Shown piece after piece: positions 53,502-61,743 of a DNA stretch of 64,000 nucleotides; within the stretch, counting starts at the first letter, position 1; every line of letters starts with the position of its first letter. The stretch comes from Iamia sp963728655 (lineage in GTDB: Bacteria > Actinomycetota > Acidimicrobiia > Acidimicrobiales > Iamiaceae): assembly GCA_963728655.1 (NCBI GenBank), contig CAVSLD010000002.1, positions 620,001 to 684,000 on the forward strand, read 5' to 3'. A program made the position numbers and the translations under genes. The notes beneath the pieces are model-generated. The model was not told the DNA's origin and did not search any database. It worked only from the letters and a program-made list of their open reading frames with translations.

Positions 53502-54484
53502 GACGGGCCCAGCAGGTCGAGGAGCCGGGCCGCCCCGGCCGCCGGCGACAGGGTCCCGTCGCCCACCTGGGCCTCCACCGCGGGCAGCGCGTCGGCCACG
53601 GCCCGGTCGGTGCGCAGGCGCAGCTCCAGCGCGCCCCGGAGCTCGGACCACAGCCAGGCGCGGGCCTGGTCCGCCCGGAGCCGGTCGAGCCCGCCCGACG
53701 CCCGGAGGGCCCGGTGGGCCTCGGTCACCGCGGCCCAGACCTCGTCGACGCCCGTCCCGGCCACCGATGAGGCCTCCAGCACCGTCGGCGTCACCTCCTC
53801 GTGGCGGGGGCGGAGCAGGTGGAGGGCCCGGCGGACGTCGGCTGCGGCGTGGGCCGCGGCCCGGGCCAGGTCACCGTCGGCCTTGGTCACGACCACCACG
53901 TCGGCCAGCTCCATGATCCCCCGCTTGATCCCCTGGAGGTCGTCGCCGCCGGTGGGGGAGGCGAGGAGCACGAAGAGGTCGGTGAGGTCGCCCACCGCCA
54001 CCTCGCTCTGGCCCACACCGACGGTCTCCACCAGCACCACGTCGAACCCGGCGGCCTCGCACAGCAGCAGGGCCTCCCGGGTGCGGCGGGCCACGCCGCC
54101 CAGCTCGCCGCCCGACGGCGAGGGCCGCACGAAGGCCTCGGGGTCGCGGGCCAGGTCCTCCATCCGCGTCTTGTCGCCGAGGATCGACCCGCCGGAGCGC
54201 GAGCTGGTCGGGTCGACGGCCAGCACCGCGACCCGGTGGCCCTGACCCGTGAGCCGGGTGCCGAAGGCCTCGATGAAGGTGGACTTGCCCACCCCGGGCG
54301 GCCCGCTGATGCCGAGCCGGATCGCCCCGCCGGTGCGGTCGAGCACGGCATCGACCAGCCGGGCGGCCTGCTCGCGGTGGTCGGTGCGCGTCGACTCGAC
54401 CAACGTGATGCCCCGCGCCAGCGCCCGTCGGTCCCCGGCCTCGATGCCGGCGGCCAGGTCGGCGACGGGGTCGGCGTCGGGCAT
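53498..54484 (-). CDS. meaB: Methylmalonyl-CoA mutase-associated GTPase
   Basis: G3E-family GTPase that guards and reloads adenosylcobalamin in methylmalonyl-CoA mutase. 328 residues: Walker A LGISGPPGVGKSTFIEAF, the Mg site AVDPTSSRSGGSILGDKTRM, Walker B VVLVETVGVGQSE and the base motif VVVTKADGD. ATG 54484 follows TACCCT by 6 bases. The mutase itself is about 2.3 kb away, on the same strand but beyond a plus-strand permease gene, so the two are separate transcripts. Confidence 0.93.
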   Translation of the reverse strand: MPDADPVADLAAGIEAGDRRALARGITLVESTRTDHREQAARLVDAVLDRTGGAIRLGISGPPGVGKSTFIEAFGTRLTGQGHRVAVLAVDPTSSRSGGSILGDKTRMEDLARDPEAFVRPSPSGGELGGVARRTREALLLCEAAGFDVVLVETVGVGQSEVAVGDLTDLFVLLASPTGGDDLQGIKRGIMELADVVVVTKADGDLARAAAHAAADVRRALHLLRPRHEEVTPTVLEASSVAGTGVDEVWAAVTEAHRALRASGGLDRLRADQARAWLWSELRGALELRLRTDRAVADALPAVEAQVGDGTLSPAAGAARLLDLLGPS

Positions 54485-54490
54485 CCGCAG

Positions 54491-54496
54491 AGGGTA
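54491..54496 (-). promoter_or_regulatory. Leaderless -10 (TACCCT) for meaB
   Basis: Minus-strand TACCCT with a 6-base spacer to ATG 54484. Confidence 0.5.
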
Positions 54497-54540
54497 GGCA
54501 CCCCGCCCGCCCGCGGGTGCCCTCCGGGACGGCTCGGGGG

Positions 54541-54930
54541 ATGTCCCCGGCGCCGCCGCCCGACGGGCCGCGGCCGGCCGCTGCCGACCGGGCTCGGCGG
54601 CGACTGCTGGGACGTGTGGGCCTCTCGCCGGCGGAGCAGTCCTACCTCGACGGTCTCCAGGGCGTGCTGCAGACGACGCTCGACGACGCGGTCGACGGGA
54701 TGGAGGGCGTCACCGTCGCGGACCTCGCACCGGCCATGGACGGTCACCGGTGGTGCAGCGAGGACCCGTGGGTCTACGGCCTGTCGGTGTACTGGACGGC
54801 CCGGGCCCTCGAGAGCCAGGCGCCGTTCCACCCCACCCCCGTCGGCCCACACCCGGAACGGGTACCGTCGGCCGGGTGGGGGACACGGGCATCCGCTACG
54901 GCGTCGACGACCGACCGCCGCCGGGTCTGA
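54541..54930 (+). pseudogene. Remnant of an SGNH/GDSL hydrolase (C-terminal fragment)
   Basis: This stretch between meaB and the permease encodes YLDGLQGVLQTTLDDAVDGM, GVTVADLAPAMDGHRWCSED and SQAPFHPTPVG, which match the C-terminal third of secreted SGNH/GDSL hydrolases, including the Asp and His of the catalytic block (PFHPTP). The N-terminal two thirds with the Ser (GDSL) and Asn motifs are missing, and the reading continues past the expected end into the permease promoter and gene. It looks like a truncated leftover rather than a working gene. Confidence 0.5.
54863..54868 (+). promoter_or_regulatory. Leaderless -10 (TACCGT) for the permease gene
   Basis: Spacer of 7 bases to GTG 54876. 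Confidence 0.45.
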
Positions 54931-56588
54931 GCCTGCTCCTCGCCCTGCAGCTGGCCCTCGGGGTCGGCCTGCCGCTCGTGTACCCCGTGGTCGTGTTCCG
55001 GAGCGCCGGGCTGCCGGTGGGCGAGATCCCCTCGATGCTGTCGTGGGGCCTGTTCGCCCTGGCCGTGGCGGTGCTGCTGCAGGCGGTGCGCAAGCCGGTC
55101 GGCACCGGCCACCTGATGCCGTCGCTGAGCTCGGCGCTGTACCTGCAGCCGTCGGTCGCCGCCGTCACGATCGGCGGACGGGCCCTGCTGTCGGGGATGA
55201 CCATCCTGGCCGGTCTGTTCGAGGTGGGGTTCTCCCGGCTGGTGTCGCGCCTGCGCCGCCTGTTCCCGCCGGTCGTCACCGGGCTCATCGTCTTCCTCGT
55301 CGGGGCCGAGGTCGGCCTCGAGGCCGTGCGCCTGGGCGTGGACGCGGTGCGGGCGTCGGAGGCGTCCGACGTCGTGGAGGGGGCCATCTCGGCCGCGACC
55401 TTCCTGGTCATCGTGGCCGGGGTGGTGTGGGGGCGGCTGTGGGTGCGCAACATGGCCCCGGTGATCGGCGTGGCCATCGGCACCGCCCTCTCGCTGCTGC
55501 TCGTCGACCTGCCGTCGTCGGACGCAGCCTTCATCGCCTCGACCGGCCTGGTGGGGCTGCCCGACGCCCCCCACGTCGGCGTCGACCTGGAGTGGTCGCT
55601 GGTGGTGCCCTTCCTCGTGCTGGGCCTGGCCGCGGGGCTGCGCACGGTGGGCGTGGTGATGACCCTGCACCAGGGGTCGCACCCCGGTGCCCGGTCGAGC
55701 GACCACGAGCAGGTGGCCCGCGGGGTGCGGGTCGACGGCATCGGCGCGGTCATCTCCGGCGCGGTGTCGATGCCCGGCATCTCGTCGTCGCCCTCCGCCG
55801 TCGGGGTGCAGATGGCCTCGGGGGTCATGTCGCGGTCGGTGGCGGTGTGGCTGGCCGGGGTGCTGGCGGTGCTGGCCTTCATCCCCCGGGCGCTGGCGTA
55901 CCTGGTGACGGCGCCCGCCGCCGTCGTCTCCGCCCTGCTCACCTACTACGCCTCGTTCATGATGATCGGTGGCGTGAAGCTCATCTTCCGCCAGCGCCTC
56001 GACGCCCGGGCCACCTTCATCGTCGGTGGGTCGATCAGCCTGGCCCTCGGGGCCCGCACCTACGGGCTGGCCTCGGTGCCGCGGGGCAGCACCGACTGGG
56101 CCGCCCTCATCACCGGGTCGATGGTGACCGTCGGCGTGCTCTCGGCCATGGGGCTGAGCCTCCTGTTCCGCATCGGGCAACGCCGGCACCGCACCTTCAC
56201 CCTCGAGCTGGAGGGCGGGGACGGGCCCCGGGAGGTGTCGGCCGTCGTGTCGGAGGCGGTGGACGAGCTGGCACCCGGCATGGGGGCCGACGGTCCCAGC
56301 CGGACGACCTCGATGATCGTGGCCGAGGTGATCAGCCGGGGGCTGGCCGACGGCGAGGTCGAGGCCCGGGTGTCGAGCGACGACGTGCAGCTGCGGATCG
56401 ACCTCCGCTACGAGGGCCGCCCCCTCGAGGTCGAGCCTCTCCGCCCCCTCCAAGACGACGACCTGACCGACGAGAACGTCTTCGCCGCCGGGCTCTCGCG
56501 CTACCTCGACGTCCCCCGGCCCGACGACCTGAGCGTGCGCACCCGGCGCGACGAGGTGCACGTCGAGCTCACCTACGACCTGGTCTGA
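54876..56588 (+). CDS. NCS2-type nucleobase permease with C-terminal GHKL (RsbW-like) domain
   Basis: 570 residues. Residues about 15-435 are a uracil/xanthine permease-like transporter: LQLALGVGLPLVYPVVVFRS, GTGHLMPSLSSALYLQPSVA, LVGAEVGLEAVRLGV and ISSSPSAVGVQMASGVMSRS, with about 12-14 helices. The last about 125 residues are soluble and look like a degenerate GHKL/anti-sigma ATPase fold (RTTSMIVAEVISRGLADGEV, VSSDDVQLRIDLRYEGRPLE). The usual N-box Asn is replaced, so ATP binding is doubtful. The fused tail may sense or regulate transport. Starts at GTG 54876 behind TACCGT. Confidence 0.8.
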   Translation: MGDTGIRYGVDDRPPPGLSLLLALQLALGVGLPLVYPVVVFRSAGLPVGEIPSMLSWGLFALAVAVLLQAVRKPVGTGHLMPSLSSALYLQPSVAAVTIGGRALLSGMTILAGLFEVGFSRLVSRLRRLFPPVVTGLIVFLVGAEVGLEAVRLGVDAVRASEASDVVEGAISAATFLVIVAGVVWGRLWVRNMAPVIGVAIGTALSLLLVDLPSSDAAFIASTGLVGLPDAPHVGVDLEWSLVVPFLVLGLAAGLRTVGVVMTLHQGSHPGARSSDHEQVARGVRVDGIGAVISGAVSMPGISSSPSAVGVQMASGVMSRSVAVWLAGVLAVLAFIPRALAYLVTAPAAVVSALLTYYASFMMIGGVKLIFRQRLDARATFIVGGSISLALGARTYGLASVPRGSTDWAALITGSMVTVGVLSAMGLSLLFRIGQRRHRTFTLELEGGDGPREVSAVVSEAVDELAPGMGADGPSRTTSMIVAEVISRGLADGEVEARVSSDDVQLRIDLRYEGRPLEVEPLRPLQDDDLTDENVFAAGLSRYLDVPRPDDLSVRTRRDEVHVELTYDLV

Positions 56589-56780
56589 CGCACCGCCCGG
56601 GGCCACGGTCGCGCCTCGCGCCCGTCCCACCCGGCCTGGGCCGGACTGCCTCGGTGGACGTCCTCGAGGGGCTGACATCCTGCTGGCGCCCCGCGGCTGC
56701 TGGGGCGTCCCCGGCGCCAGCGCCGATGAGCTGGCCCAGCCCGACCTGAAGGCCTACCTCGACGACGACTGACGGTGGGG

Positions 56781-58910
56781 TCAGGCGCGGGCGCGGAGGA
56801 GGTCGAGGACCTGCTTGGCGGCGGAGGGGATGTTGGTGCCGGGGCCGAAGGTGGCGGCCACGCCGGCATCGGCCAGGAACTGGTGGTCGCCGGGGGGGAT
56901 GACGCCGCCGCAGACGACGAGGACGTCGTCGGCGCCGGCCTCCCGCAGGGCGGCGATGAGCTTGGGCACCAGCGTCTTGTGCCCGGCGGCCTGGGACGAC
57001 ACGCCGACGACGTGGACGTCGTTCTCGACGGCGTCGCGCGCCGCCTCCACCGGGGTCTGGAACAGGGGGCCGACGTCGACGTCGAAGCCGAGGTCGGCGA
57101 AGGCGGTGGCGATGACCTTGGCCCCGCGGTCGTGACCGTCCTGGCCCATCTTCACGACCAGCATGCGGGGTCGACGGCCCTCCTCGGCGGCGAAGGCGTC
57201 GACGTCGGCCTGGATCTCCTCGAAGCCGGCGTCGCCCTCGTAGCCCTTGCCGTACACGCCCTCGAGGGTACGGACCTCGGCCCGGTGGCGGCCGAAGACG
57301 TCCTCCATGGCGTCGCTCATCTCTCCCACCGTGGCCCGGGCCCGGGCCGCCTCGATGCAGAGCTCGAGGAGGTTGGCGTCGCCCCCCGCCCCCTCGCGCA
57401 GGGCGTGGAGGGCGGCGTCGCAGGCGGCCTGGTCACGGGAGGCCCGGACCTTCTCCAGCTTGGCCACCTGCTGGGCCAGCACCGAGGCGTTGTCGATGTC
57501 GAGGACGTCGACGACCTCGGGGTCCTCGACGGTGTACTTGTTCACACCGACCACGACCTCCTCGCCCCGGTCGATGCGGGCCTGGCGGCGGGCGGCCGAC
57601 TCCTCGATGCGGAGCTTGGGCATGCCCGACTCGACGGCCTTGGTCATGCCGCCCAGCTCCTCGACCTCGGCCAGCAGCTCCCGGGCCTTGTCGGCCAGGT
57701 CGCGGGTGAGGGCCTCGACGTAGTACGAGCCGCCCAGCGGGTCGACGACCTGGGGGACGCCGGTCTCCTCCTGGAGCACCAGCTGGGTGTTGCGGGCGAT
57801 GCGGGCGCTGAAGTCGGTGGGCAGGCCGAGCGCCTCGTCGAAGGCGTTGGTGTGGAGGCTCTGGGTGCCACCCATCACCGCGGCCAGGGCCTCGACGGTG
57901 GTGCGGATCACGTTGTTGTAGGGGTCGAGCGCGGTGAGCGAGACGCCCGAGGTCTGGCAGTGCGTGCGCAGCATGAGCGACTTCTCGCTCTTGGGCTCGA
58001 ACTGGCTCATGACCTCGTGCCACAGCAGGCGGGCGGCGCGGAGCTTGGCCACCTCCATGAAGAAGTCCATGCCGATGGCGAAGAAGAAGCTGAGGCGACC
58101 GGCGAAGCGGTCGACGTCGAGGCCCCGGTCGAGGGCGTAGCGGACGTACTCGAGCCCGTCGGCGATGGTGAAGGCCAGCTCCTGGTCGGCCGTCGCCCCT
58201 GCCTCCTGCATGTGGTACCCGGAGATGGAGATCGAGTTGTACCGGGGCATGTGCTCGGACGTGTAGGCGATGATGTCCGACACGATCCGCATGCTCGGCT
58301 CGGGCGGGTAGATGTAGGTGTTGCGGACCATGAACTCCTTGAGGATGTCGTTCTGGATGGTCCCGCTGAGCTGGTCCTGGCCGACGCCCTGCTCCTCGCC
58401 GGCCACGATGAAGCTGGCCAGGCAGGGCAGCACCGCCCCGTTCATGGTCATCGACACCGACATCTTCTCCAGGGGGATGCCGTCGAAGAGGATCTTCATG
58501 TCCTCCACCGAGTCGATGGCCACGCCCGCCTTGCCCACGTCGCCCTCCACGCGGGGGTGGTCGGAGTCGTAGCCCCGGTGGGTGGCCAGGTCGAAGGCCA
58601 CCGACACGCCCTGCTGGCCGGCGGCCAGGTTGCGCCGGTAGAAGGCGTTGGACTCCTCGGCGGTGGAGAACCCGGCGTACTGGCGGATGGTCCAGGGCCG
58701 GTTGGCGTACATGGTGGAGCGCACGCCCCGGGTGAAGGGGCCGAAGCCGGGCAGGCTGGTGGTGTCGGCGCCGTCGAGGTCGGCCTCGGTGTAGAGGGGC
58801 TTGACGTCGATGCCCTCGGGCCGGGTGCGCACCAGGTCGTCGGGGCTGCGCCCCTTCAGCTCGGCTCCGGCCTTCTCGCGCCAGTCGTCGATCGTGGGGT
58901 CGTCGGTCAC
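56781..58910 (-). CDS. mutB: Methylmalonyl-CoA mutase (large, catalytic subunit)
   Basis: Adenosylcobalamin enzyme interconverting methylmalonyl-CoA and succinyl-CoA in propionate metabolism. 709 residues: substrate barrel with YANRPWTIRQYAGFSTAEES, SVSMTMNGAVLPCLASF and MGGTQSLHTNAFDEAL. The C-terminal cobalamin domain has the His ligand in GQDGHDRGAKVIA (about residue 590). No separate small subunit gene is adjacent, so it may work as a homodimer, or the second subunit lies elsewhere. GTG 58910 follows TACGCT by 7 bases. Confidence 0.95.
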   Translation of the reverse strand: MTDDPTIDDWREKAGAELKGRSPDDLVRTRPEGIDVKPLYTEADLDGADTTSLPGFGPFTRGVRSTMYANRPWTIRQYAGFSTAEESNAFYRRNLAAGQQGVSVAFDLATHRGYDSDHPRVEGDVGKAGVAIDSVEDMKILFDGIPLEKMSVSMTMNGAVLPCLASFIVAGEEQGVGQDQLSGTIQNDILKEFMVRNTYIYPPEPSMRIVSDIIAYTSEHMPRYNSISISGYHMQEAGATADQELAFTIADGLEYVRYALDRGLDVDRFAGRLSFFFAIGMDFFMEVAKLRAARLLWHEVMSQFEPKSEKSLMLRTHCQTSGVSLTALDPYNNVIRTTVEALAAVMGGTQSLHTNAFDEALGLPTDFSARIARNTQLVLQEETGVPQVVDPLGGSYYVEALTRDLADKARELLAEVEELGGMTKAVESGMPKLRIEESAARRQARIDRGEEVVVGVNKYTVEDPEVVDVLDIDNASVLAQQVAKLEKVRASRDQAACDAALHALREGAGGDANLLELCIEAARARATVGEMSDAMEDVFGRHRAEVRTLEGVYGKGYEGDAGFEEIQADVDAFAAEEGRRPRMLVVKMGQDGHDRGAKVIATAFADLGFDVDVGPLFQTPVEAARDAVENDVHVVGVSSQAAGHKTLVPKLIAALREAGADDVLVVCGGVIPPGDHQFLADAGVAATFGPGTNIPSAAKQVLDLLRARA

Positions 58911-58917
58911 AGCGCCG

Positions 58918-58923
58918 AGCGTA
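58918..58923 (-). promoter_or_regulatory. Leaderless -10 (TACGCT) for the mutase gene
   Basis: Minus-strand TACGCT with a 7-base spacer to GTG 58910. Confidence 0.5.
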
Positions 58924-58973
58924 CGACCCGCCCCCCGGGGCGGCCCAACGGGCCGCGGCGGGGAGGCGCGCCG

Positions 58974-60188
58974 TCAGGCCGCGAGGTGGTGGCGGAGGCC
59001 CTCGACCGCGTCCCAGAGGTCGACGAAGCGGGTGTGCAGCGGGGCCGCGGCCAGGCGGACGACGTCCGGGGCGCGGTGGTCGGCCACGATCCCGTCGTCG
59101 GCCAGGGCGGCCACGAGGGCCCGGGCCTCGGGGTGGCGAAGGGCCAGGTGCTGGCCCCGACGCTCGGGGTCCTGCGGGGTCGCGAGCGTGACGCCGAGCG
59201 GGGCCAGGGTGGCCGTGGCCGCCTCCGCCGCGAAGCGCAGCTGGGCCCGCCCGATGTCGGCCAGGGCGGCGGTGCCGGCCTCCTCCTGGAGGGCGAGGCC
59301 CTCGTCGACGGCCAGGAGCGCGGCCACCGGTGGGGTGCCGACCAGCAGCTGGCGGGCGTCGTCGTGCGGTGCGTAGGCGGCGTCCATGGCGAACTGGTCG
59401 ACCTGGCCGAACCAGCCGTGGATCGGCTGGTGGAGGTGGGCGTGGCGGTGGGCCCGGTAGGCCAGGGCGGGCGCGCCCGGCCCCGCGTTCAGGTACTTGT
59501 AGGTGCAGCCGACGGCCAGGTCGGCGCCGTGGGCGTCGAGGGCGAGGGGCACCGCTCCGACCGCGTGGGACAGGTCCCAGAGCACCAGGGCCCCGGCCGC
59601 GTGGGTCGCGTCCGACACCGCGGCCATGTCGGCGCGGGCGCCGGTGCGGTAGCGGACGAGTGACGCCACCACCACGCCCACGGCGCCGTCGGCGCACACG
59701 TCGGCCACGCTCCCGGCCGTCACCGGCCCGTCGCCCCCGTCGAGGGGCACCACCCGCACCTCCAGGCCGTGCGCGGCAGCGAGGGCGTCGACCACGTAGC
59801 GGTCGGTGGGGAACTCGTCGTCGGCCACGGCCACGGCGGTGGCGTCGGGGCGGCCGGACAGGCCTGCAGCCAGCAGCTTGTGGAGCTGCACGGTGGTGGA
59901 GTCGCCCACCACGACCTGCCCCGGTCCGGCGCCGACGAGGCGCCCCAGGCGGTCACCCACCCGGGTGGGCAGGTCCAGCCACTCCTCCCAGCCCTCCACC
60001 TTGCGCCCGCCCCAGCCCTCCCGGGCGAAGCGGGCCAGGCGCTCCTCGGTGGCCGCCGGCAGGGGGCCCAGCGAGTTGCCCATCAGGTAGCTGCCCTCGC
60101 CCAGGCCGACGAAGCGGTCGCGGAAGCGGGCCAGGGGGTTGGCCCGGTCGAGCGCCTCGGCGTCGGCGCGGGTGGGGGCCGGGACCAT
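58974..60188 (-). CDS. kynU: Kynureninase
   Basis: PLP enzyme cleaving L-kynurenine to anthranilate and alanine. 404 residues: SYLMGNSLGPLPAATEERLA at the N-terminus, VVGDSTTVQLHKLLAAGL (PLP phosphate contacts), LWDLSHAVGAVPLAL with the PLP Asp, and the Schiff-base Lys in VGCTYKYLNAGPGAPAL. It stands alone, with no tryptophan dioxygenase or formamidase next to it, so the pathway genes are elsewhere. ATG 60188 follows TACCCT by 6 bases and is divergent from the phosphatase gene. Confidence 0.93.
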   Translation of the reverse strand: MVPAPTRADAEALDRANPLARFRDRFVGLGEGSYLMGNSLGPLPAATEERLARFAREGWGGRKVEGWEEWLDLPTRVGDRLGRLVGAGPGQVVVGDSTTVQLHKLLAAGLSGRPDATAVAVADDEFPTDRYVVDALAAAHGLEVRVVPLDGGDGPVTAGSVADVCADGAVGVVVASLVRYRTGARADMAAVSDATHAAGALVLWDLSHAVGAVPLALDAHGADLAVGCTYKYLNAGPGAPALAYRAHRHAHLHQPIHGWFGQVDQFAMDAAYAPHDDARQLLVGTPPVAALLAVDEGLALQEEAGTAALADIGRAQLRFAAEAATATLAPLGVTLATPQDPERRGQHLALRHPEARALVAALADDGIVADHRAPDVVRLAAAPLHTRFVDLWDAVEGLRHHLAA

Positions 60189-60194
60189 GGCCGC

Positions 60195-60200
60195 AGGGTA
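60195..60200 (-). promoter_or_regulatory. Leaderless -10 (TACCCT) for kynU
   Basis: Minus-strand TACCCT with a 6-base spacer to ATG 60188. Confidence 0.5.
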
Positions 60201-60232
60201 GGCCCGGTGCCCGGCGGTGGTCGCGGGCTCGG

Positions 60233-60238
60233 TACCTT
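60233..60238 (+). promoter_or_regulatory. Leaderless -10 (TACCTT) for the histidine phosphatase gene
   Basis: Spacer of 6 bases to GTG 60245. It is 33 bases from the kynU element, so two divergent leaderless promoters share a 56-base spacer. Confidence 0.45.
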
Positions 60239-60244
60239 GGCGCG

Positions 60245-60805
60245 GTGATCGGGACCGAGGTCCTCGTGCGCCACGCCATGGCGCTGGCCGACCCGGACCG
60301 ACCCCCGTCGCAGTGGGAGCTGGGACCGGCCTCTCGGGCCGCCGCCGCCGACCTGGCCATCCGGGCCCACCTCGGGGAGGTCGTCGGGATCGCGTCCAGC
60401 ACCGAGCCCAAGGCCCGGGCCACGGCCGATGCCTTCGCCCACCGGCTGGGGCTCCCCGTGGTCGCCGACGAGCGCCTGGTCGAGGCCCGCCGCCCGTGGG
60501 TGGGGGAGGGCTACCGGTCCGCGGCCCACCGGTACCTGGGCGGCGACGAGCCCGACGGGTGGGAGCCGCGCGCCGAGGTGGCCGGGCGCATCCGCGCCGC
60601 GGTCGTGGACCTGCGGGCCGCGTCGGGCGAGGGCGAGCTGCTGGTCGTGAGCCACGGCCTGGGCCTGTCGCTCCACCTGGAGGCCCTCCTGGGTGGACGC
60701 TTCGACGCCTACGGCTTCTGGTGCCGTCTCGCCTTCCCCGACGCCTGGCGGCTCGACCGCGCCGACCTCACCCTGTCCCGGGTGCTGGACCCCGCCGACC
60801 GCTGA
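60245..60805 (+). CDS. Histidine phosphatase family protein
   Basis: 186 residues of the phosphoglycerate-mutase-like phosphatase fold. The nucleophile motif is LVRHAMAL (Arg-His-Ala rather than Arg-His-Gly). SSTEPKARATADAFA supplies the second Arg-type contact and LLVVSHGLGLSLHLEAL the second His. The usual Glu is likely in ERLVEARRPW. Substrate unknown. Convergent with the enoyl-CoA hydratase gene. Confidence 0.83.
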   Translation: MIGTEVLVRHAMALADPDRPPSQWELGPASRAAAADLAIRAHLGEVVGIASSTEPKARATADAFAHRLGLPVVADERLVEARRPWVGEGYRSAAHRYLGGDEPDGWEPRAEVAGRIRAAVVDLRAASGEGELLVVSHGLGLSLHLEALLGGRFDAYGFWCRLAFPDAWRLDRADLTLSRVLDPADR

Positions 60806-60817
60806 CCGGTCCACCGA

Positions 60818-60837
60818 TCTCGCGACGTCTCGCGACG
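60818..60837. repeat. Tandem 10-mer between convergent genes, able to form a short hairpin
   Basis: TCTCGCGACG occurs twice in a row. Its two TCGCGA cores can pair as a 6-bp stem with a 4-base loop (60820-60835). It lies between the stops of the phosphatase and hydratase genes, so a weak two-way terminator is possible. Confidence 0.4.
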
Positions 60838-60850
60838 AGGCGGGTCGGGG

Positions 60851-61612
60851 TCAGGAGAGCTCGGGTCGGCGCTTCTCCAGGAAGGCGGCCACGCCCTCGC
60901 GGGCGTCGTCGGTCTGGGTCGCCGCGGCCATGACCTCGACGGCCAGGGCGTAGGCGTCGGCCTGGGGTCGTCCCACCTGGGCGTAGAAGGCCTGCTTGCC
61001 CAGGCCCTTGGAGATCCGGCCGCCCCGGGTGGCCCGGGCCAGCAGGTCGGCCACGGCGGCGTCGAGCTCGTCGTCGGGGACGCACCGGTTCACCAGCCCC
61101 CAGTCGGCCGCGGTGGCGGCGTCGACCACGTCGCCGGTGAGGGCCATCTCCAGCGCCCGCTTCTGGCCCACGGCCCGGGCCACCGCCACCGCCGGGGTGT
61201 GGCAGAAGAGCCCACCCCGGCCGCCGGGCAGGGCGAAGCCGGCCGACTCGGCCGCCACGGCCAGGTCACAGGTGGCCACCAGCTGGCAGCCGGCCGCGGT
61301 GGCCAGGGCGTGGACCCGGGCCACGACCGGCTGCGGGACGGACTGCACCGCGTCCATCAGCTCGGTGCAGGTGCGGAACAGGTGGCGCGCCGCGCCCAGG
61401 TCGGCCCCGTCCATGTCGCCGAAGTCGTGGCCGGAGGAGAACACCGGGCCCTCTGCGGCCAGGACCACCCCCCGGGCGTCGGAGCGACCCACGTCCTCGA
61501 AGGCGGCGGTGAGCGCCTCCAGCACGTCCAGGGCGAGCACGTTGCGGCGCTCGGGCCGGGTGAGGGTGATCGTGGTCGTGTCGCCGGAGCGGGTGACCGA
61601 GAGGGCGTCCAT
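60851..61612 (-). CDS. Enoyl-CoA hydratase/isomerase family protein
   Basis: 253 residues with the crotonase fold. Oxyanion-hole segments: GPVFSSGHDFGDM and ATAAGCQLVATCDLAVAAES. GLFCHTPAVAVARAVGQKRA replaces the region holding the usual catalytic Glu, closest in pattern to ECHDC3-type proteins. The true substrate is not known and hydratase activity is uncertain. ATG 61612 is taken as start; GTG 61621 three codons upstream is possible. Confidence 0.83.
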   Translation of the reverse strand: MDALSVTRSGDTTTITLTRPERRNVLALDVLEALTAAFEDVGRSDARGVVLAAEGPVFSSGHDFGDMDGADLGAARHLFRTCTELMDAVQSVPQPVVARVHALATAAGCQLVATCDLAVAAESAGFALPGGRGGLFCHTPAVAVARAVGQKRALEMALTGDVVDAATAADWGLVNRCVPDDELDAAVADLLARATRGGRISKGLGKQAFYAQVGRPQADAYALAVEVMAAATQTDDAREGVAAFLEKRRPELS

Positions 61613-61686
61613 GGCGATCACCGTCGCGCCCCGCGGGCCGGGCCACAAGGGCCCGCCGCCTCGCCCCGCCAGCCGCGCCGCAGCCG

Positions 61687-61692
61687 TAGGGT
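61687..61692 (+). promoter_or_regulatory. Leaderless -10 (TAGGGT) upstream of a 14-codon ORF
   Basis: Spacer of 6 bases to GTG 61699. Confidence 0.4.
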
Positions 61693-61698
61693 GGGTCC

Positions 61699-61743
61699 GT
61701 GGCGCGCCGCGGGACCCGACGGTGGGGTGGCGGACCGTGGTGA
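61699..61743 (+). CDS. Possible 14-codon leader ORF overlapping the next start
   Basis: GTG 61699 opens a short frame (VARRGTRRWGGGPW) that ends at TGA 61741-61743, overlapping GTG 61740 of the following gene (GTGA). It begins exactly where a leaderless transcript would start. It could couple translation to the anchored-protein gene; it could also be an accident of start-site spacing. Confidence 0.3.
   Translation: MARRGTRRWGGGPW

Noticed and set aside
56589..56780. Short frame ending DLKAYLDDD before the mutase stop
   Set aside because: No start codon or ribosome site fits and the frame is not continuous with a recognisable protein; at most a remnant.
56775..59663. A 962-codon open frame antisense to methylmalonyl-CoA mutase and kynureninase
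   Set aside because: Same mirror effect; it spans two genes and an intergenic promoter.
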